Notes: a model not told the origin generated them from the sequence alone. Counted from the stretch's first letter, positions 26,883 to 35,476 are shown. The stretch is 50,203 bases of DNA from Arenibacter amylolyticus (GCF_002150785.1 NZ_MTAZ01000012.1:1-50203), one strand, 5' to 3'. Numbers and translations: made by a program.

Positions 26883-27439
26883 ATTTTGAACCAATTAGTA
26901 TTTAGGCAATCCATTAGAGCGGTCCTAGCCCTATGGATAATAACCCAAAGATTAGACGGGTTTATATTGAGCTCCTTACACACTTCTTCGGTGCTTAAGC
27001 CATTAATTGTTTTTAGCGTAAAAGCCAATGCGTGTTTTTTAGGTAGTTTATTGATGCACTCCTGGATGGCTATGCCTAATTCCTCATTTTCCAAAGCGCT
27101 GTTCTCTAAAAGACTGGTAGGGTCTGCTACTTGTTGCTCCATAAAATCTCCACGCTGCTCAGTGTCCCTAGTTTGGGTTATGCGGACCATGGATTTTGCT
27201 TTTTGGGAGTTTATTTTTCGATAGTGGTCAATTACCTTTCTCTTGAGGATGGAAATAAGCCATGTACGCTCTGCCGCTTCCCCTTTAAAATTTTTGGCCG
27301 ATTTTAACCCCGCAAAAAAGGTTTCTTGGACCAAATCCTTCGCTATTTCAGCATCGTTTACACGGGAAATAGCATAATTAAAGAGGTAGTCCGAATAGCG
27401 ATCTACCCAAGTGTCCGGATTTAATAATTGCTTCGTCAT
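26879..27439 (-). CDS. ECF-type RNA polymerase sigma factor
   Basis: An alternative sigma factor with regions 2 and 4 only. The frame extends to 27502, but the ATG at 27439 gives the usual compact ECF length (186 residues) and avoids overlapping the divergent rhodanese gene. Region 2 spans about 10-85 (YLFNYAISRVNDAEIAKDLVQETFF, then ERTWLISILKRKVIDHYRK). Region 4 spans about 125-180 (INKLPKKHALAFTLKTINGLSTEEVCKELNI, then SNLWVIIHRARTALM), with the DNA-reading helix in the latter. The following gene overlaps by four bases and looks like its anti-sigma partner. Target promoters are unknown; the divergent rhodanese lipoprotein is an obvious candidate. Confidence 0.92.
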   Translation of the reverse strand: MTKQLLNPDTWVDRYSDYLFNYAISRVNDAEIAKDLVQETFFAGLKSAKNFKGEAAERTWLISILKRKVIDHYRKINSQKAKSMVRITQTRDTEQRGDFMEQQVADPTSLLENSALENEELGIAIQECINKLPKKHALAFTLKTINGLSTEEVCKELNINPSNLWVIIHRARTALMDCLNTNWFKI

Positions 27440-27462
27440 ACGCGTTGTATATTCAAAAGTAA

Positions 27463-27495
27463 TTGATTTTTTTTGACTTGGATTGTTTAATTTTG
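27463..27495 (+). promoter_or_regulatory. Complete Bacteroidota-type promoter for the rhodanese gene
   Basis: TTG at 27463-27465, a 22-base spacer, then TAATTTTG at 27488-27495 fits the flavobacterial consensus TTG-N17-23-TAnnTTTG. The ATG is 18 bases further on. This is the best promoter match in the window. Confidence 0.6.
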
Positions 27496-27513
27496 GATTC
27501 AATCTTTTTTATT

Positions 27514-27897
27514 ATGAGAATAGCCTTTTATTGCTTTATGTTGATTCTGCCTCTTATTGCGAGCTGCAAACAGGAGGTAAATGGTGAAATGCCTATAGTA
27601 GAATTTAATCAAAAGTTGCTTGCCGATGCTATTTTGGTGGATGTAAGGACTCCTGCCGAGTTTAATAGTGGGCACCTAGAAAATGCTCAAAATATAAACT
27701 GGTCCGATGCAGATTTTGCCACTAATTTTGAGGGGGTAGATAAAGATAAAACCATTTATCTGTACTGTAAAGTGGGAGGGCGAAGTGCCTTGGCCCAGAA
27801 AAAACTACAGGCAATGGGCTATACTAGAGTGGTGAACCTCACCGGTGGCTTTGACGCATGGAAGAATGAGCAACTAAAAAACCCAGATCAGCAATAG
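27514..27897 (+). CDS. Rhodanese-like lipoprotein
   Basis: A single rhodanese domain on an envelope lipoprotein, probably a sulfur- or redox-handling protein; the substrate is unknown. The frame is open from 27463, but the ATG at 27514 starts a proper lipoprotein signal (MRIAFYCFMLILPLIASC, lipid Cys18) right behind a promoter, giving 127 residues. The domain shows ILVDVRTPAEFNSGHLENAQNI and the catalytic loop CKVGGRS with Cys85, then GGFDAW at the end. All active-site features are present. It is divergent from the ECF sigma/anti-sigma pair, with 74 bases between start codons. Confidence 0.92.
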   Translation: MRIAFYCFMLILPLIASCKQEVNGEMPIVEFNQKLLADAILVDVRTPAEFNSGHLENAQNINWSDADFATNFEGVDKDKTIYLYCKVGGRSALAQKKLQAMGYTRVVNLTGGFDAWKNEQLKNPDQQ

Positions 27898-27968
27898 GGG
27901 GTGTCCGTATTACCAATCTGGGTGTAGATGGTTTACATTAAACTAAACTAGTCTAGTTGCTGTTTGGT

Positions 27969-29993
27969 CTATTTCGCTAATAATCCAGCTCGTTCCAAAA
28001 GTGGTTCCAATTTTGGCTCCCTACCCCTAAACCTCTTGTATAATTCCATAGGGTTTTCTGTGCCCCCTAGGGAAAGGATGTTGTCTTTAAATTTATTGGC
28101 AATTTCCTGGTTAAAAATCCCATGCTCTTTAAAATACGCAAAGGCATCGGCGTCCAAAACTTCTGCCCATTTATAACTGTAATAGCCCGAGGAGTATCCC
28201 CCTTGAAAAATATGGGAGAAAGAGGTGCTCATGCAGGTTTGTGCTACGTCTGGGAAAAGATCCGTTTCCTTAAAAGCTTTTTGCTCTTGAGCCTTTACAT
28301 CGGTAATGCCGGTGGGGTCTGCAGCGTGCCATGACATGTCTAGTAGGCCAAAGCTCAATTGCCTTAGGGTAGCCATTCCCTCTTGGAAGGTTGCTGACTC
28401 CTTAATTTTGGATACATATTCCATAGGAATAGGTTCGCCGGTTTTGTAGTGAGTAGCGAATAATTCCAAGGCTTCTTTTTCATAACACCAGTTTTCCATA
28501 ACCTGACTTGGTAGCTCTACAAAATCCCAATAAACGGATGTCCCGGAAAGTCCTGGGTAAACCGTATTGGCCAGCATCCCGTGCAAGCCATGTCCAAATT
28601 CATGGAATAGGGTGGTTACCTCATTAAAAGTTAGGAGGGAGGGTTTAGAAGCCGTGGGTTTGGTGAAATTGCATACATTGGAGATATGTGGACGTATATT
28701 TTCTCCATTTCGTATGTATTGGGGTTTATAGGAAGTCATCCAAGCACCGCCTCTTTTACCGGCCCTGGGATGGAAATCGGCATAGAATAAAGAGATCAAA
28801 TTGTTGTCTCTGTCATATATGTGATAGGTTTTTACATCTGGATGGTACTTATCAACATCAAATACTTCCTTAAATCGCAAGCCAAATAATTTTTCGGAAA
28901 TTTTAAAGACCCCGTCAATTACATTCTCTAGTTTAAAATAGGGCTTTAACTTTTCATCGTCCAGATCAAAAAGTTTTTGCTTTAACTTCTCCGAGTAATA
29001 GGCGCTGTCCCATTTTTCCAAACGGTCTATATTGTCTAGTTCTTTTGCAAACGCTTCCAATTGTTTGTATTCTCGTATAGCGGCAGGTTTAGCCATGGCC
29101 AGGAGCTCATTGAGGAATTCCTCTACCTTTTGCGGGGTTTGGGCCATGCGTTCTTCCAGCACAAAATGGGCATGTGTTTTGTACCCCAACAGGGTGGCCC
29201 GTTCATGTCTTAGCCTGGTGATGTTGAGGATGTTTTCCTGGTTGTCTAGTTCGTCCTTGTGAAAACCCTTGCTGCCGAAGGCGATGGAAAGCTCCTTGCG
29301 TAGTTCTCTGTTGGAAGCATATTTCATAAAAGGTATGTAGCTGGGATAATCTAAAGTGATTAGCCAGCCGGTTTTGCCTCTAGATTCCGCTAAATCTGCC
29401 GCGGCCTCCTTTTCTCCTTCTGGGAGTCCGTCCAAATCGGATTCCTTGGTGAGGTGCATTTCATATCGGTTGGTCTCTGCCAGTACATTTTCTCCAAATT
29501 TCAATGTTAGTTTGGAAAGTTCCGCATCTATTTCCCGTAAGCGTTTCTTTTTTTCTTCGGGTAAATTAGCTCCGTTTCGGCTAAAGCCCTTATATTTCTT
29601 TTCTAATAAGGTTTGTTCTTCTGGGGTTAATGAGAGCTGATCTTTTTGATTAAAAACCGCCTTAACCCTTTTGAATAAGGTTTCGTTTAAAGTAATATCA
29701 TTGCTGAACTCGGAAAGTAAAGGCGAAACCTCTTGCGCAATCTTCTGGATCTCTTCGTTGGTCTCTGCCGAATTGAGATTGAAGAAAACACTGGTGACTC
29801 TATCTAATTGCTGTCCAGAGAAATCCAGAGCGGCAATGGTATTCTCAAAGGTGGGCTCCTCTGTATTTTGGGCAATGGCGTCAATCTCCTTTTTGGCATC
29901 TTCAATAGCCTGCAAGATGGCAGGTTTAAAGTGCTCGTTTTTTATTTTGGAAAACGGAGCCGTATCAAAGGGGGTTAATAATGGATTGTTCAT
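27969..29993 (-). CDS. M3-family oligopeptidase (PrlC/Dcp type)
   Basis: A zinc metallopeptidase that degrades short peptides. The 674 residues have no signal peptide, so it is cytoplasmic like oligopeptidase A. The active site is LFHEFGHGLH with His464, Glu465, His468; the third ligand Glu follows in the ELPSQVMENW segment. The family C-terminal block FSHIFQGGYSSGYYSYKWAEVLDADAFAYF, with its substrate-binding Tyr and Gly residues, is intact. Length matches the Dcp/OpdA family (about 680). It is a single gene, convergent with the rhodanese gene (71-base gap). PrlC-like versus Dcp-like specificity cannot be decided from sequence alone. Confidence 0.93.
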   Translation of the reverse strand: MNNPLLTPFDTAPFSKIKNEHFKPAILQAIEDAKKEIDAIAQNTEEPTFENTIAALDFSGQQLDRVTSVFFNLNSAETNEEIQKIAQEVSPLLSEFSNDITLNETLFKRVKAVFNQKDQLSLTPEEQTLLEKKYKGFSRNGANLPEEKKKRLREIDAELSKLTLKFGENVLAETNRYEMHLTKESDLDGLPEGEKEAAADLAESRGKTGWLITLDYPSYIPFMKYASNRELRKELSIAFGSKGFHKDELDNQENILNITRLRHERATLLGYKTHAHFVLEERMAQTPQKVEEFLNELLAMAKPAAIREYKQLEAFAKELDNIDRLEKWDSAYYSEKLKQKLFDLDDEKLKPYFKLENVIDGVFKISEKLFGLRFKEVFDVDKYHPDVKTYHIYDRDNNLISLFYADFHPRAGKRGGAWMTSYKPQYIRNGENIRPHISNVCNFTKPTASKPSLLTFNEVTTLFHEFGHGLHGMLANTVYPGLSGTSVYWDFVELPSQVMENWCYEKEALELFATHYKTGEPIPMEYVSKIKESATFQEGMATLRQLSFGLLDMSWHAADPTGITDVKAQEQKAFKETDLFPDVAQTCMSTSFSHIFQGGYSSGYYSYKWAEVLDADAFAYFKEHGIFNQEIANKFKDNILSLGGTENPMELYKRFRGREPKLEPLLERAGLLAK

Positions 29994-30181
29994 GCGTTAT
30001 TTTTTTGAAGTTGTAAAAAATAATGGTTTTTAACGTGGACCATAGGGATAGTCCCAAAGATAGCAGAAGGGGACCCTAGTAGGCTTGGCCTCTATTTTGG
30101 TTAGCAACCATCACTTGACTTCCCAAGACTAACAGGTAAAAATAGTTGAATTACCTAATCCTGGGAAGAGCTACCTTAGTA

Positions 30182-30673
30182 TTACTGTTTTTCGTGGACC
30201 GATTTTGCGCCCTCGATTACCTTTTGCTTCAAACCTTCCTTGTAAAGGATAATCTTGTCCAGAACACATTTGTCTGAAGCTCCAATTATTTGGGCGGCCA
30301 AAATTCCCGCATTTTTGGCCCCATCTAGGGCTACGGTGGCCACTGGAACTCCGCCCGGCATTTGTAGTATGGAGAGTACGGAATCCCAGCCGTCTATAGA
30401 ATTTCGACTCTTAACCGGAACCCCAATTACGGGTAGGGGAGACATAGACGCCACCATTCCCGGTAGGTGGGCGGCTCCTCCTGCACCTGCAATGATTACT
30501 GAAATTCCTTTAAGATGGGCATTTTTGCTAAAATCGAATAGCTTTTCCGGGGTGCGATGGGCAGATACGATGTCTACCTCAACTTCAATGTCAAAGCCTT
30601 TTAATATGTCAATGGCTTCCTGCATTATTGGGAGGTCGCTGGTACTTCCCATTACTACCGCTACTTTACTCAT
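30182..30673 (-). CDS. purE: 5-(carboxyamino)imidazole ribonucleotide mutase (class I PurE)
   Basis: Moves the carboxyl group of N5-CAIR to C4 to give CAIR in purine synthesis. The 163-residue protein contains MGSTSDLPIMQEA, SAHRTPEKLFDF, IIAGAGGAAHLPGMVASM and PVIGVPVKS, with GVPVATVALDGAKNAGILAAQI near the end, matching bacterial class I PurE, which acts with PurK. It begins 30 bases after purK's stop and is the second gene of a purK-purE operon. The shared pathway and order are as expected. Confidence 0.96.
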   Translation of the reverse strand: MSKVAVVMGSTSDLPIMQEAIDILKGFDIEVEVDIVSAHRTPEKLFDFSKNAHLKGISVIIAGAGGAAHLPGMVASMSPLPVIGVPVKSRNSIDGWDSVLSILQMPGGVPVATVALDGAKNAGILAAQIIGASDKCVLDKIILYKEGLKQKVIEGAKSVHEKQ

Positions 30674-30703
30674 AATATATTGTAAATTTCTTTATTGCAA
30701 ATA

Positions 30704-31858
30704 TTATTTACTAATCACTTTAATGGTGTTTTTTACCAGTTCCGCTGTTTTCCTGGCTTCACTAATATCTGGGTTAACAATGGTAACGTGTCCCATTTTT
30801 CGGAAAGGTCTGGTCTGTCTTTTCCCGTAGATGTGGGGGGTAACCCCTTCCAGCTTCATTATATCTTCAATGTGCTGGTATACCACATCGCCGGTGTGTC
30901 CTTCTGCTCCCACCAGGTTTACCATTATACCAGCCACCTTGCTTTCCGTACTGCCCAAAGGCAGGTCTAAAATAGCGCGGATATGCTGCTCAAATTGATT
31001 GGTATAACTGGCCTCTATACTATAATGTCCACTGTTGTGTGGTCTTGGGGCCACCTCGTTAACCAAGATTTGATCATCTTCGGTCTGAAACATTTCTACA
31101 GCCAAAATCCCCACCTGCTTTAGTTTGTCGGAGACTTTTAGGGCAATTTCATTGGCTTTTTTGGCCACAGATTCTGAAATTCGAGCCGGACAAAGGACGT
31201 ATTCTACCTGATTGGCCTCTGGGTGAAACTCCATTTCTACCACCGGATAGGTCTTTACCTCCCCACTGGCACTGCGGGCAACAATCACAGCAAGTTCATT
31301 CTTAAAGGGGACTAGCTCTTCGGTAATACATTCCCCCGCTGGCAAGTCTTCCAAGTCTTGAAGCTTTCGGACTACCTTAACCCCTTGACCGTCATACCCA
31401 AATAGGGTGGCTTTCCATATAAAAGGGAATTTTAATCCTCCATTTGCGATGCTGTCCTCAATTTCACTTTTATAGGCAAAACGCTGAAAATCTGCAGTGG
31501 GAATGCCATTGTCCACATAAAATAACTTCTGTTTGGCCTTGTTCTGAATAATGCGTAAGGCCTGGGTGGGAGGGTATACTTTTACTCCCTCTTCCTCTAG
31601 TTTGGCAAGGGCGTCTAAGTTTACATTTTCAATTTCTATAGTAAGGATATCTACCTTCTTTCCTAGGTTGTAAACAGCATCGTAATCCATTAAGTCCCCA
31701 TGGATAAACTCGTTGCAAGCGATTCTGGAGGGTGCATCGGACGATGGGTCCATTACCTTGGTGTGGATATCGTATTTTCGGGTCTCGTACAACATCATTT
31801 TTCCCAATTGTCCGCCGCCGAGAATTCCCAATTTAAAATCAGAAGAAAAATAGTTCAT
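30704..31858 (-). CDS. purK: 5-(carboxyamino)imidazole ribonucleotide synthase
   Basis: An ATP-grasp enzyme that carboxylates AIR with bicarbonate and ATP to N5-CAIR, the substrate of PurE. The 384 residues start with LGILGGGQLGKMMLYETRKY and include PIPTADFQRF-like and PFIWKATLFGYDGQGVKVV ATP-grasp segments, then ELVPFKNELAVIVARS, VNEVAPRPHNSGHYSIEA and the C-terminal GAEGHTGDVVY, then GKRQTRPFRKMGHVTI. Complete and normal in length. It is divergent from hpt-adk, so the 143 bases between the two genes hold both promoters of a purine locus. Confidence 0.95.
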   Translation of the reverse strand: MNYFSSDFKLGILGGGQLGKMMLYETRKYDIHTKVMDPSSDAPSRIACNEFIHGDLMDYDAVYNLGKKVDILTIEIENVNLDALAKLEEEGVKVYPPTQALRIIQNKAKQKLFYVDNGIPTADFQRFAYKSEIEDSIANGGLKFPFIWKATLFGYDGQGVKVVRKLQDLEDLPAGECITEELVPFKNELAVIVARSASGEVKTYPVVEMEFHPEANQVEYVLCPARISESVAKKANEIALKVSDKLKQVGILAVEMFQTEDDQILVNEVAPRPHNSGHYSIEASYTNQFEQHIRAILDLPLGSTESKVAGIMVNLVGAEGHTGDVVYQHIEDIMKLEGVTPHIYGKRQTRPFRKMGHVTIVNPDISEARKTAELVKNTIKVISK

Positions 31859-31905
31859 TAGAAATGATTGCTATTAAATATTTATGAAATGTGGTGTTTT
31901 AAGCA

Positions 31906-31913
31906 CAAAAATA
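31906..31913 (-). promoter_or_regulatory. Putative -7 element for purK-purE
   Basis: The minus strand reads TATTTTTG, exact TAnnTTTG, 47 bases before the purK ATG. It lies back to back with the hpt-adk element. Confidence 0.4.
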
Positions 31914-31967
31914 CGCTTAAATCTTAGAAACTGGACCCGATCGGGTAAAAAAGAGAAATCAAAGTGC

Positions 31968-31975
31968 TATATTTG
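31968..31975 (+). promoter_or_regulatory. Putative -7 element for hpt-adk
   Basis: TATATTTG, exact TAnnTTTG, 26 bases before the GTG start. No clear -33 element. Confidence 0.42.
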
Positions 31976-32001
31976 CCAACTTGAATTTGTTATAAAAATC
32001 A

Positions 32002-33123
32002 GTGGCATTGATAAAGCTTCACGACAAATACTTTAAGCCATTTATAAGCGAGGGCGAAATTTTGGCCGCGGTAAAAAAGATGGCAGACACCATTGCAGAA
32101 GACTATAAAGGGGAAGTTCCCATCTTTGTAGGTGTGCTAAATGGGTCATTTATGTTTGTGTCCGATTTTCTGAAAGCGTATCAGCATCCATGTGAGGTTT
32201 CTTTTGTGCGATTGAGTTCTTACCAAGGGCTCACCTCCACGGGAATTGTGGAAACCCTATTGGACGTCCCGGAAAATATTGAGGGGCGTAGTGTAATTAT
32301 TTTGGAAGACATTATCGATACGGGGCGGACAGTGAGGAAATTGATCGATATATTTTCGGAAACCAACGTAAAGGACTTCAAAATTGCTACCATGTTTTAC
32401 AAATCCGACGTCTACAGTGGGGAGTATGATATTGATTATTTCGGGATGAAGATTGAGGATAAGTTTATTGTGGGCTACGGATTGGATTATAATGAATTGG
32501 GAAGAAATTTAAAGGAAGTTTATCAAATTAACCAAAGACACATGATTAATCTCGTTTTGTTCGGGAAACCGGGAGCAGGTAAGGGTACGCAGGCCTCGTT
32601 TTTAAAAGAAAAATATAACCTTAAACACATTTCCACCGGGGATGTTTTTAGGTTCAACATAAAGAATGGTACCGAATTAGGTAAACTTGCCAAGTCTTAT
32701 ATAGACAAAGGAGAACTGGTCCCAGATGAGGTAACCATAAATATGTTGCAAGACGAGGTGGAGAAAAATGCCGATGCCAGTGGCTTTATTTTTGATGGTT
32801 TTCCAAGAACTACTGCACAGGCAAAAGCCTTGGATGATTTCTTGGTATCCAAACAAATGAAAATTGATGCTACTATTGCTTTGGAGGCAAATGATGAGGT
32901 GTTAATCCAGCGATTGCTAGAACGTGGCAAGGTAAGCGGAAGGTCTGATGACCAGGATGAGGATAAAATCCGTTACAGATTTGAGGAATATAACGAGAAA
33001 ACTGCACCCTTAAAAGATTACTACGACGCTCAAGGGAAGTTTCATAGTGTAAACGGGATAGGCTCCATAGAGGATATAACCAGCCGTTTGGCCAAAGTAA
33101 TTGAAGAATTACAGGAGGCCTAA
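32002..33123 (+). CDS. Hypoxanthine phosphoribosyltransferase - adenylate kinase fusion
   Basis: A two-enzyme polypeptide of 373 residues. Residues 1-180 are a hypoxanthine/guanine phosphoribosyltransferase (purine base + PRPP to IMP/GMP), with LNGSFMFVSDF and the PRPP loop EDIIDTGRT (102-110). Residues 181-373 are a complete adenylate kinase (ATP + AMP to 2 ADP): P-loop GKPGAGKGT (188-196), ISTGDVFR, FDGFPRT and GRSDD.., with the short LID and no zinc site. The start is GTG at 32002, giving MALIKLHDKYFKPFIS; no ATG fits a full HPRT domain. Met181 (ATG at 32542) is exactly where a free adenylate kinase would begin, so an internal start is possible. It is divergent from purK-purE. Such fusions occur in flavobacteria, as far as I recall. 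Confidence 0.93.
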   Translation: MALIKLHDKYFKPFISEGEILAAVKKMADTIAEDYKGEVPIFVGVLNGSFMFVSDFLKAYQHPCEVSFVRLSSYQGLTSTGIVETLLDVPENIEGRSVIILEDIIDTGRTVRKLIDIFSETNVKDFKIATMFYKSDVYSGEYDIDYFGMKIEDKFIVGYGLDYNELGRNLKEVYQINQRHMINLVLFGKPGAGKGTQASFLKEKYNLKHISTGDVFRFNIKNGTELGKLAKSYIDKGELVPDEVTINMLQDEVEKNADASGFIFDGFPRTTAQAKALDDFLVSKQMKIDATIALEANDEVLIQRLLERGKVSGRSDDQDEDKIRYRFEEYNEKTAPLKDYYDAQGKFHSVNGIGSIEDITSRLAKVIEELQEA

Positions 33124-33271
33124 ACTTCCATAAACAAGGCCCAATGCATTGTTAACGCCTGTAATTATGGGTGATATGACCTTTGTTCGTGGCAGACTAA
33201 TCTCTAGGAGGTCGTAAAGTTTATTAAAGTGCTTTTTTCTAGCTTGTGATTTGAAATATTAAACTAATTAA

Positions 33272-34273
33272 ATGACTGAGGGAAATTTTGTTGATTATGT
33301 AAAAGTACACCTAGAATCTGGTAAAGGGGGAAAGGGATCTGTACACTTACATAGGGAAAAGTTTATTACTAAAGGTGGTCCCGATGGGGGCGATGGAGGT
33401 AGAGGTGGACATGTAATTGTTCGTGGAAACAAAAACCTTTGGACCTTATTGAGCTTTAAATATACCCGTACTTTTAGGGCCGGACATGGTGAGCATGGAA
33501 GCAAGAATAGGAGTACTGGTGCAGATGGGAAAGATGTATATATAGAAGTGCCCTTGGGAACGGTGATAAAAGATGCAGAATCCCAAGAAGTATTGCTGGA
33601 AATCACCGAGGACCAAGAGGAGGTAATTCTGGCCAAAGGTGGATTGGGAGGTCGTGGTAACTGGCATTTTAAAACCTCTACCAATCAAACTCCAAGATAT
33701 GCTCAGCCAGGAATGGAAGGGGAGGAGTTAGATGTTATCATGGAATTGAAAGTGCTTGCCGATGTTGGGCTTGTAGGGTTTCCCAATGCTGGAAAATCTA
33801 CCTTGCTATCCGTACTTACTTCCGCAAAACCAAAAATTGCCGATTACGAATTTACCACCCTCAAGCCTAACTTGGGGATTGTGGAGTACAGGGACTTTAA
33901 AAGTTTTGTTATAGCCGATATTCCAGGAATTATAGAAGGTGCTGCTGAAGGAAGGGGACTTGGTCATTACTTTTTACGGCATATTGAACGAAATTCTACC
34001 TTGTTGTTTTTGATCCCTGCAGACAGTAAGGATATATCCAAGGAATACGAAATTTTATTGGATGAACTCCGAAGGTATAACCCAGACCTTTTAGAAAAAT
34101 CACGACTTTTGGTCATTTCAAAATCCGATATGTTGGATGACGAACTCATGGCCGAAATGAAAACGGAGCTAGATAAGGACTTTAAGGATATACCCTATAT
34201 GTTTATATCTTCCGTGGCGCAGTTAGGTCTAGTAGAGCTTAAAGATAAGCTCTGGGCCATGCTGAACGATTAA
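33272..34273 (+). CDS. obg: GTPase Obg/CgtA
   Basis: An essential GTPase that binds the large ribosomal subunit and couples ribosome assembly to growth state. The 333 residues begin with the glycine-rich Obg fold (1-158; [15 protein letters not shown] and [22 protein letters not shown]). The G domain follows: G1 GFPNAGKS near 169, the switch I Thr in [12 protein letters not shown]3 DIPG, G4 SKSD and a G5-like ISSV. The C-terminal OCT domain of some Obg proteins is absent, which is usual in this phylum. It stands downstream of hpt-adk in the same direction after a 148-base gap without a visible terminator. Confidence 0.96.
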   Translation: MTEGNFVDYVKVHLESGKGGKGSVHLHREKFITKGGPDGGDGGRGGHVIVRGNKNLWTLLSFKYTRTFRAGHGEHGSKNRSTGADGKDVYIEVPLGTVIKDAESQEVLLEITEDQEEVILAKGGLGGRGNWHFKTSTNQTPRYAQPGMEGEELDVIMELKVLADVGLVGFPNAGKSTLLSVLTSAKPKIADYEFTTLKPNLGIVEYRDFKSFVIADIPGIIEGAAEGRGLGHYFLRHIERNSTLLFLIPADSKDISKEYEILLDELRRYNPDLLEKSRLLVISKSDMLDDELMAEMKTELDKDFKDIPYMFISSVAQLGLVELKDKLWAMLND

Positions 34274-34393
34274 TTCCAAACCGAGCAATTAGGATTTTTT
34301 TGTACGGATATGCCTGGTCTTGGGTTGGTTAATTTTCCATGCATTATAAAATAGGGAAGTGTAATTTTCACTATTTTTATAAAAACGTCTTCC

Positions 34394-34918
34394 ATGAAAA
34401 CGGTATTATCCATTTTTATCCTTGTTTCGATAGTTTCCTGTAGTGCTATTAATGTACAATACGACTACGATAAGGCAACTGTTTTTTCTGCCTATACCAC
34501 CTATAACTACTATCCGGATATGGAGACCGGTCTAAGTGAGCTGGATACCCGTAGGCTTATGAGAGCCATCGATTCTACCTTGAGGAACAAAGGATTTCTA
34601 TTGTCTGAGGAGCCAGATTTTTATGTGGCTATCTTAGGGCGCACCCTTCATGCCACTCCACGAAATACCGTAGGTGTTGGTGTTGGTGGTACAGGGAGAA
34701 GTGTAGGGGGCGGATTGTCTGTTGGCATTCCTGTAGGTGCTTCTAAGATGGAATGGGAAATACAATTTGATTTTGTAGATAGGTATAAAGATGAGCTATT
34801 TTGGCAAGCTGTTGCCACGCGTTCTTTTAATCCAAACAGTGGTCCGCAAAAAAGAGAGGAGATACTGAGGGCTATGGTAGAGAAAGCATTTGTAAAATAC
34901 CCGCCCAAAGAAAAGTAA
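34394..34918 (+). CDS. DUF4136 lipoprotein
   Basis: A small envelope lipoprotein of unknown function. The 174 residues start with MKTVLSIFILVSIVSC (lipid Cys16), followed by the DUF4136 pattern: NVQYDYDKATVFSAYTTYNYYP near the N-terminus, LMRAIDSTLRNKGFLLSEEPDFYVAI in the middle, a Gly-rich segment (VGVGVGGTGRSVGGGLSVGIPVG), and LFWQAVATRSF plus the final AMVEKAFVKYPPK helix. It is a single gene between obg and doxX. The family is common in Bacteroidota but uncharacterised. Confidence 0.88.
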   Translation: MKTVLSIFILVSIVSCSAINVQYDYDKATVFSAYTTYNYYPDMETGLSELDTRRLMRAIDSTLRNKGFLLSEEPDFYVAILGRTLHATPRNTVGVGVGGTGRSVGGGLSVGIPVGASKMEWEIQFDFVDRYKDELFWQAVATRSFNPNSGPQKREEILRAMVEKAFVKYPPKEK

Positions 34919-34973
34919 GTCGCAAGCATTCCTGTTTAACTTTCATTAGACCTTTTTGGTTTTAAAAAAAAAT

Positions 34974-34997
34974 AGCAGCTGGTATTGGCCAGCTGCT
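34974..34997 (-). terminator. Terminator for the doxX side
   Basis: A perfect 9-bp stem AGCAGCTGG/CCAGCTGCT with a loop of six. Its run of T residues is on the minus strand (ATTTTTTTTT), so it serves doxX and perhaps the whole A2M-doxX transcript; it may also block the DUF4136 transcript. Confidence 0.75.
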
Positions 34998-35026
34998 GTT
35001 TATGGTCATATTCAATCCTTATTGTT

Positions 35027-35401
35027 TTAGGGTCTTAAAATATCTTTGTATCTCTCCTTATAAGCATAGAGCATAACGATATTCAATATTATAAGGACTA
35101 GGGCTCCTCCTATGGAACTTGGCTCTAGAAAAGCGTGAAATAACATTGCATTTACAGAGATTATCATCAGAATAAGCATCATTAATGGTGCAAACTTGTC
35201 GAGCAACAAAGAAACTCCTGCAAGTATTTCAACAATGGCAACAATGTATAGGGTGTTGGTGCTCATTAAGGCCGAAAAATAGTTCATGGCGGCCTCTGAC
35301 ATTTCACCGGCTGGCATAAAATGTAGAAATTTATTAGCCCCAAAAACAATGAGAAAAAGTCCGAAGACTATTCTTAGTCCTATGAAAAATGTAGAGTTCA
35401 T
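35027..35401 (-). CDS. DoxX-family membrane protein
   Basis: A four-helix inner-membrane protein of the DoxX/DoxD group. The 124 residues open with FFIGLRIVFGLFLIVFGANKFLHFMP, the family start, and contain VAIVEILAGVSLLL and two further hydrophobic helices ending in LILNIVMLYAYKERY. Members have been linked loosely to quinone-dependent redox reactions, but this subgroup has no assigned function. It is 75 bases downstream of the macroglobulin gene on the same strand with no terminator between, so it may be co-transcribed. Confidence 0.88.
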   Translation of the reverse strand: MNSTFFIGLRIVFGLFLIVFGANKFLHFMPAGEMSEAAMNYFSALMSTNTLYIVAIVEILAGVSLLLDKFAPLMMLILMIISVNAMLFHAFLEPSSIGGALVLIILNIVMLYAYKERYKDILRP

Positions 35402-35476
35402 GATTATGGATTTTATATTGGTTATGTTAAATTAATAAAAAATTCCATGTTATCCAGATATTTACTAAGGTTTTTG

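Noticed and set aside
27440-27502. Longer N-terminus for the ECF sigma factor (start at 27502)
   Set aside because: The extra 21 residues are low-complexity and would overlap the divergent rhodanese promoter; the ATG at 27439 gives the normal ECF length.
33295-33684. Pro/Ser-rich minus-strand frame of 129 residues
   Set aside because: Antisense of the glycine-rich Obg domain; the low-complexity composition follows from the GGN codons of obg.
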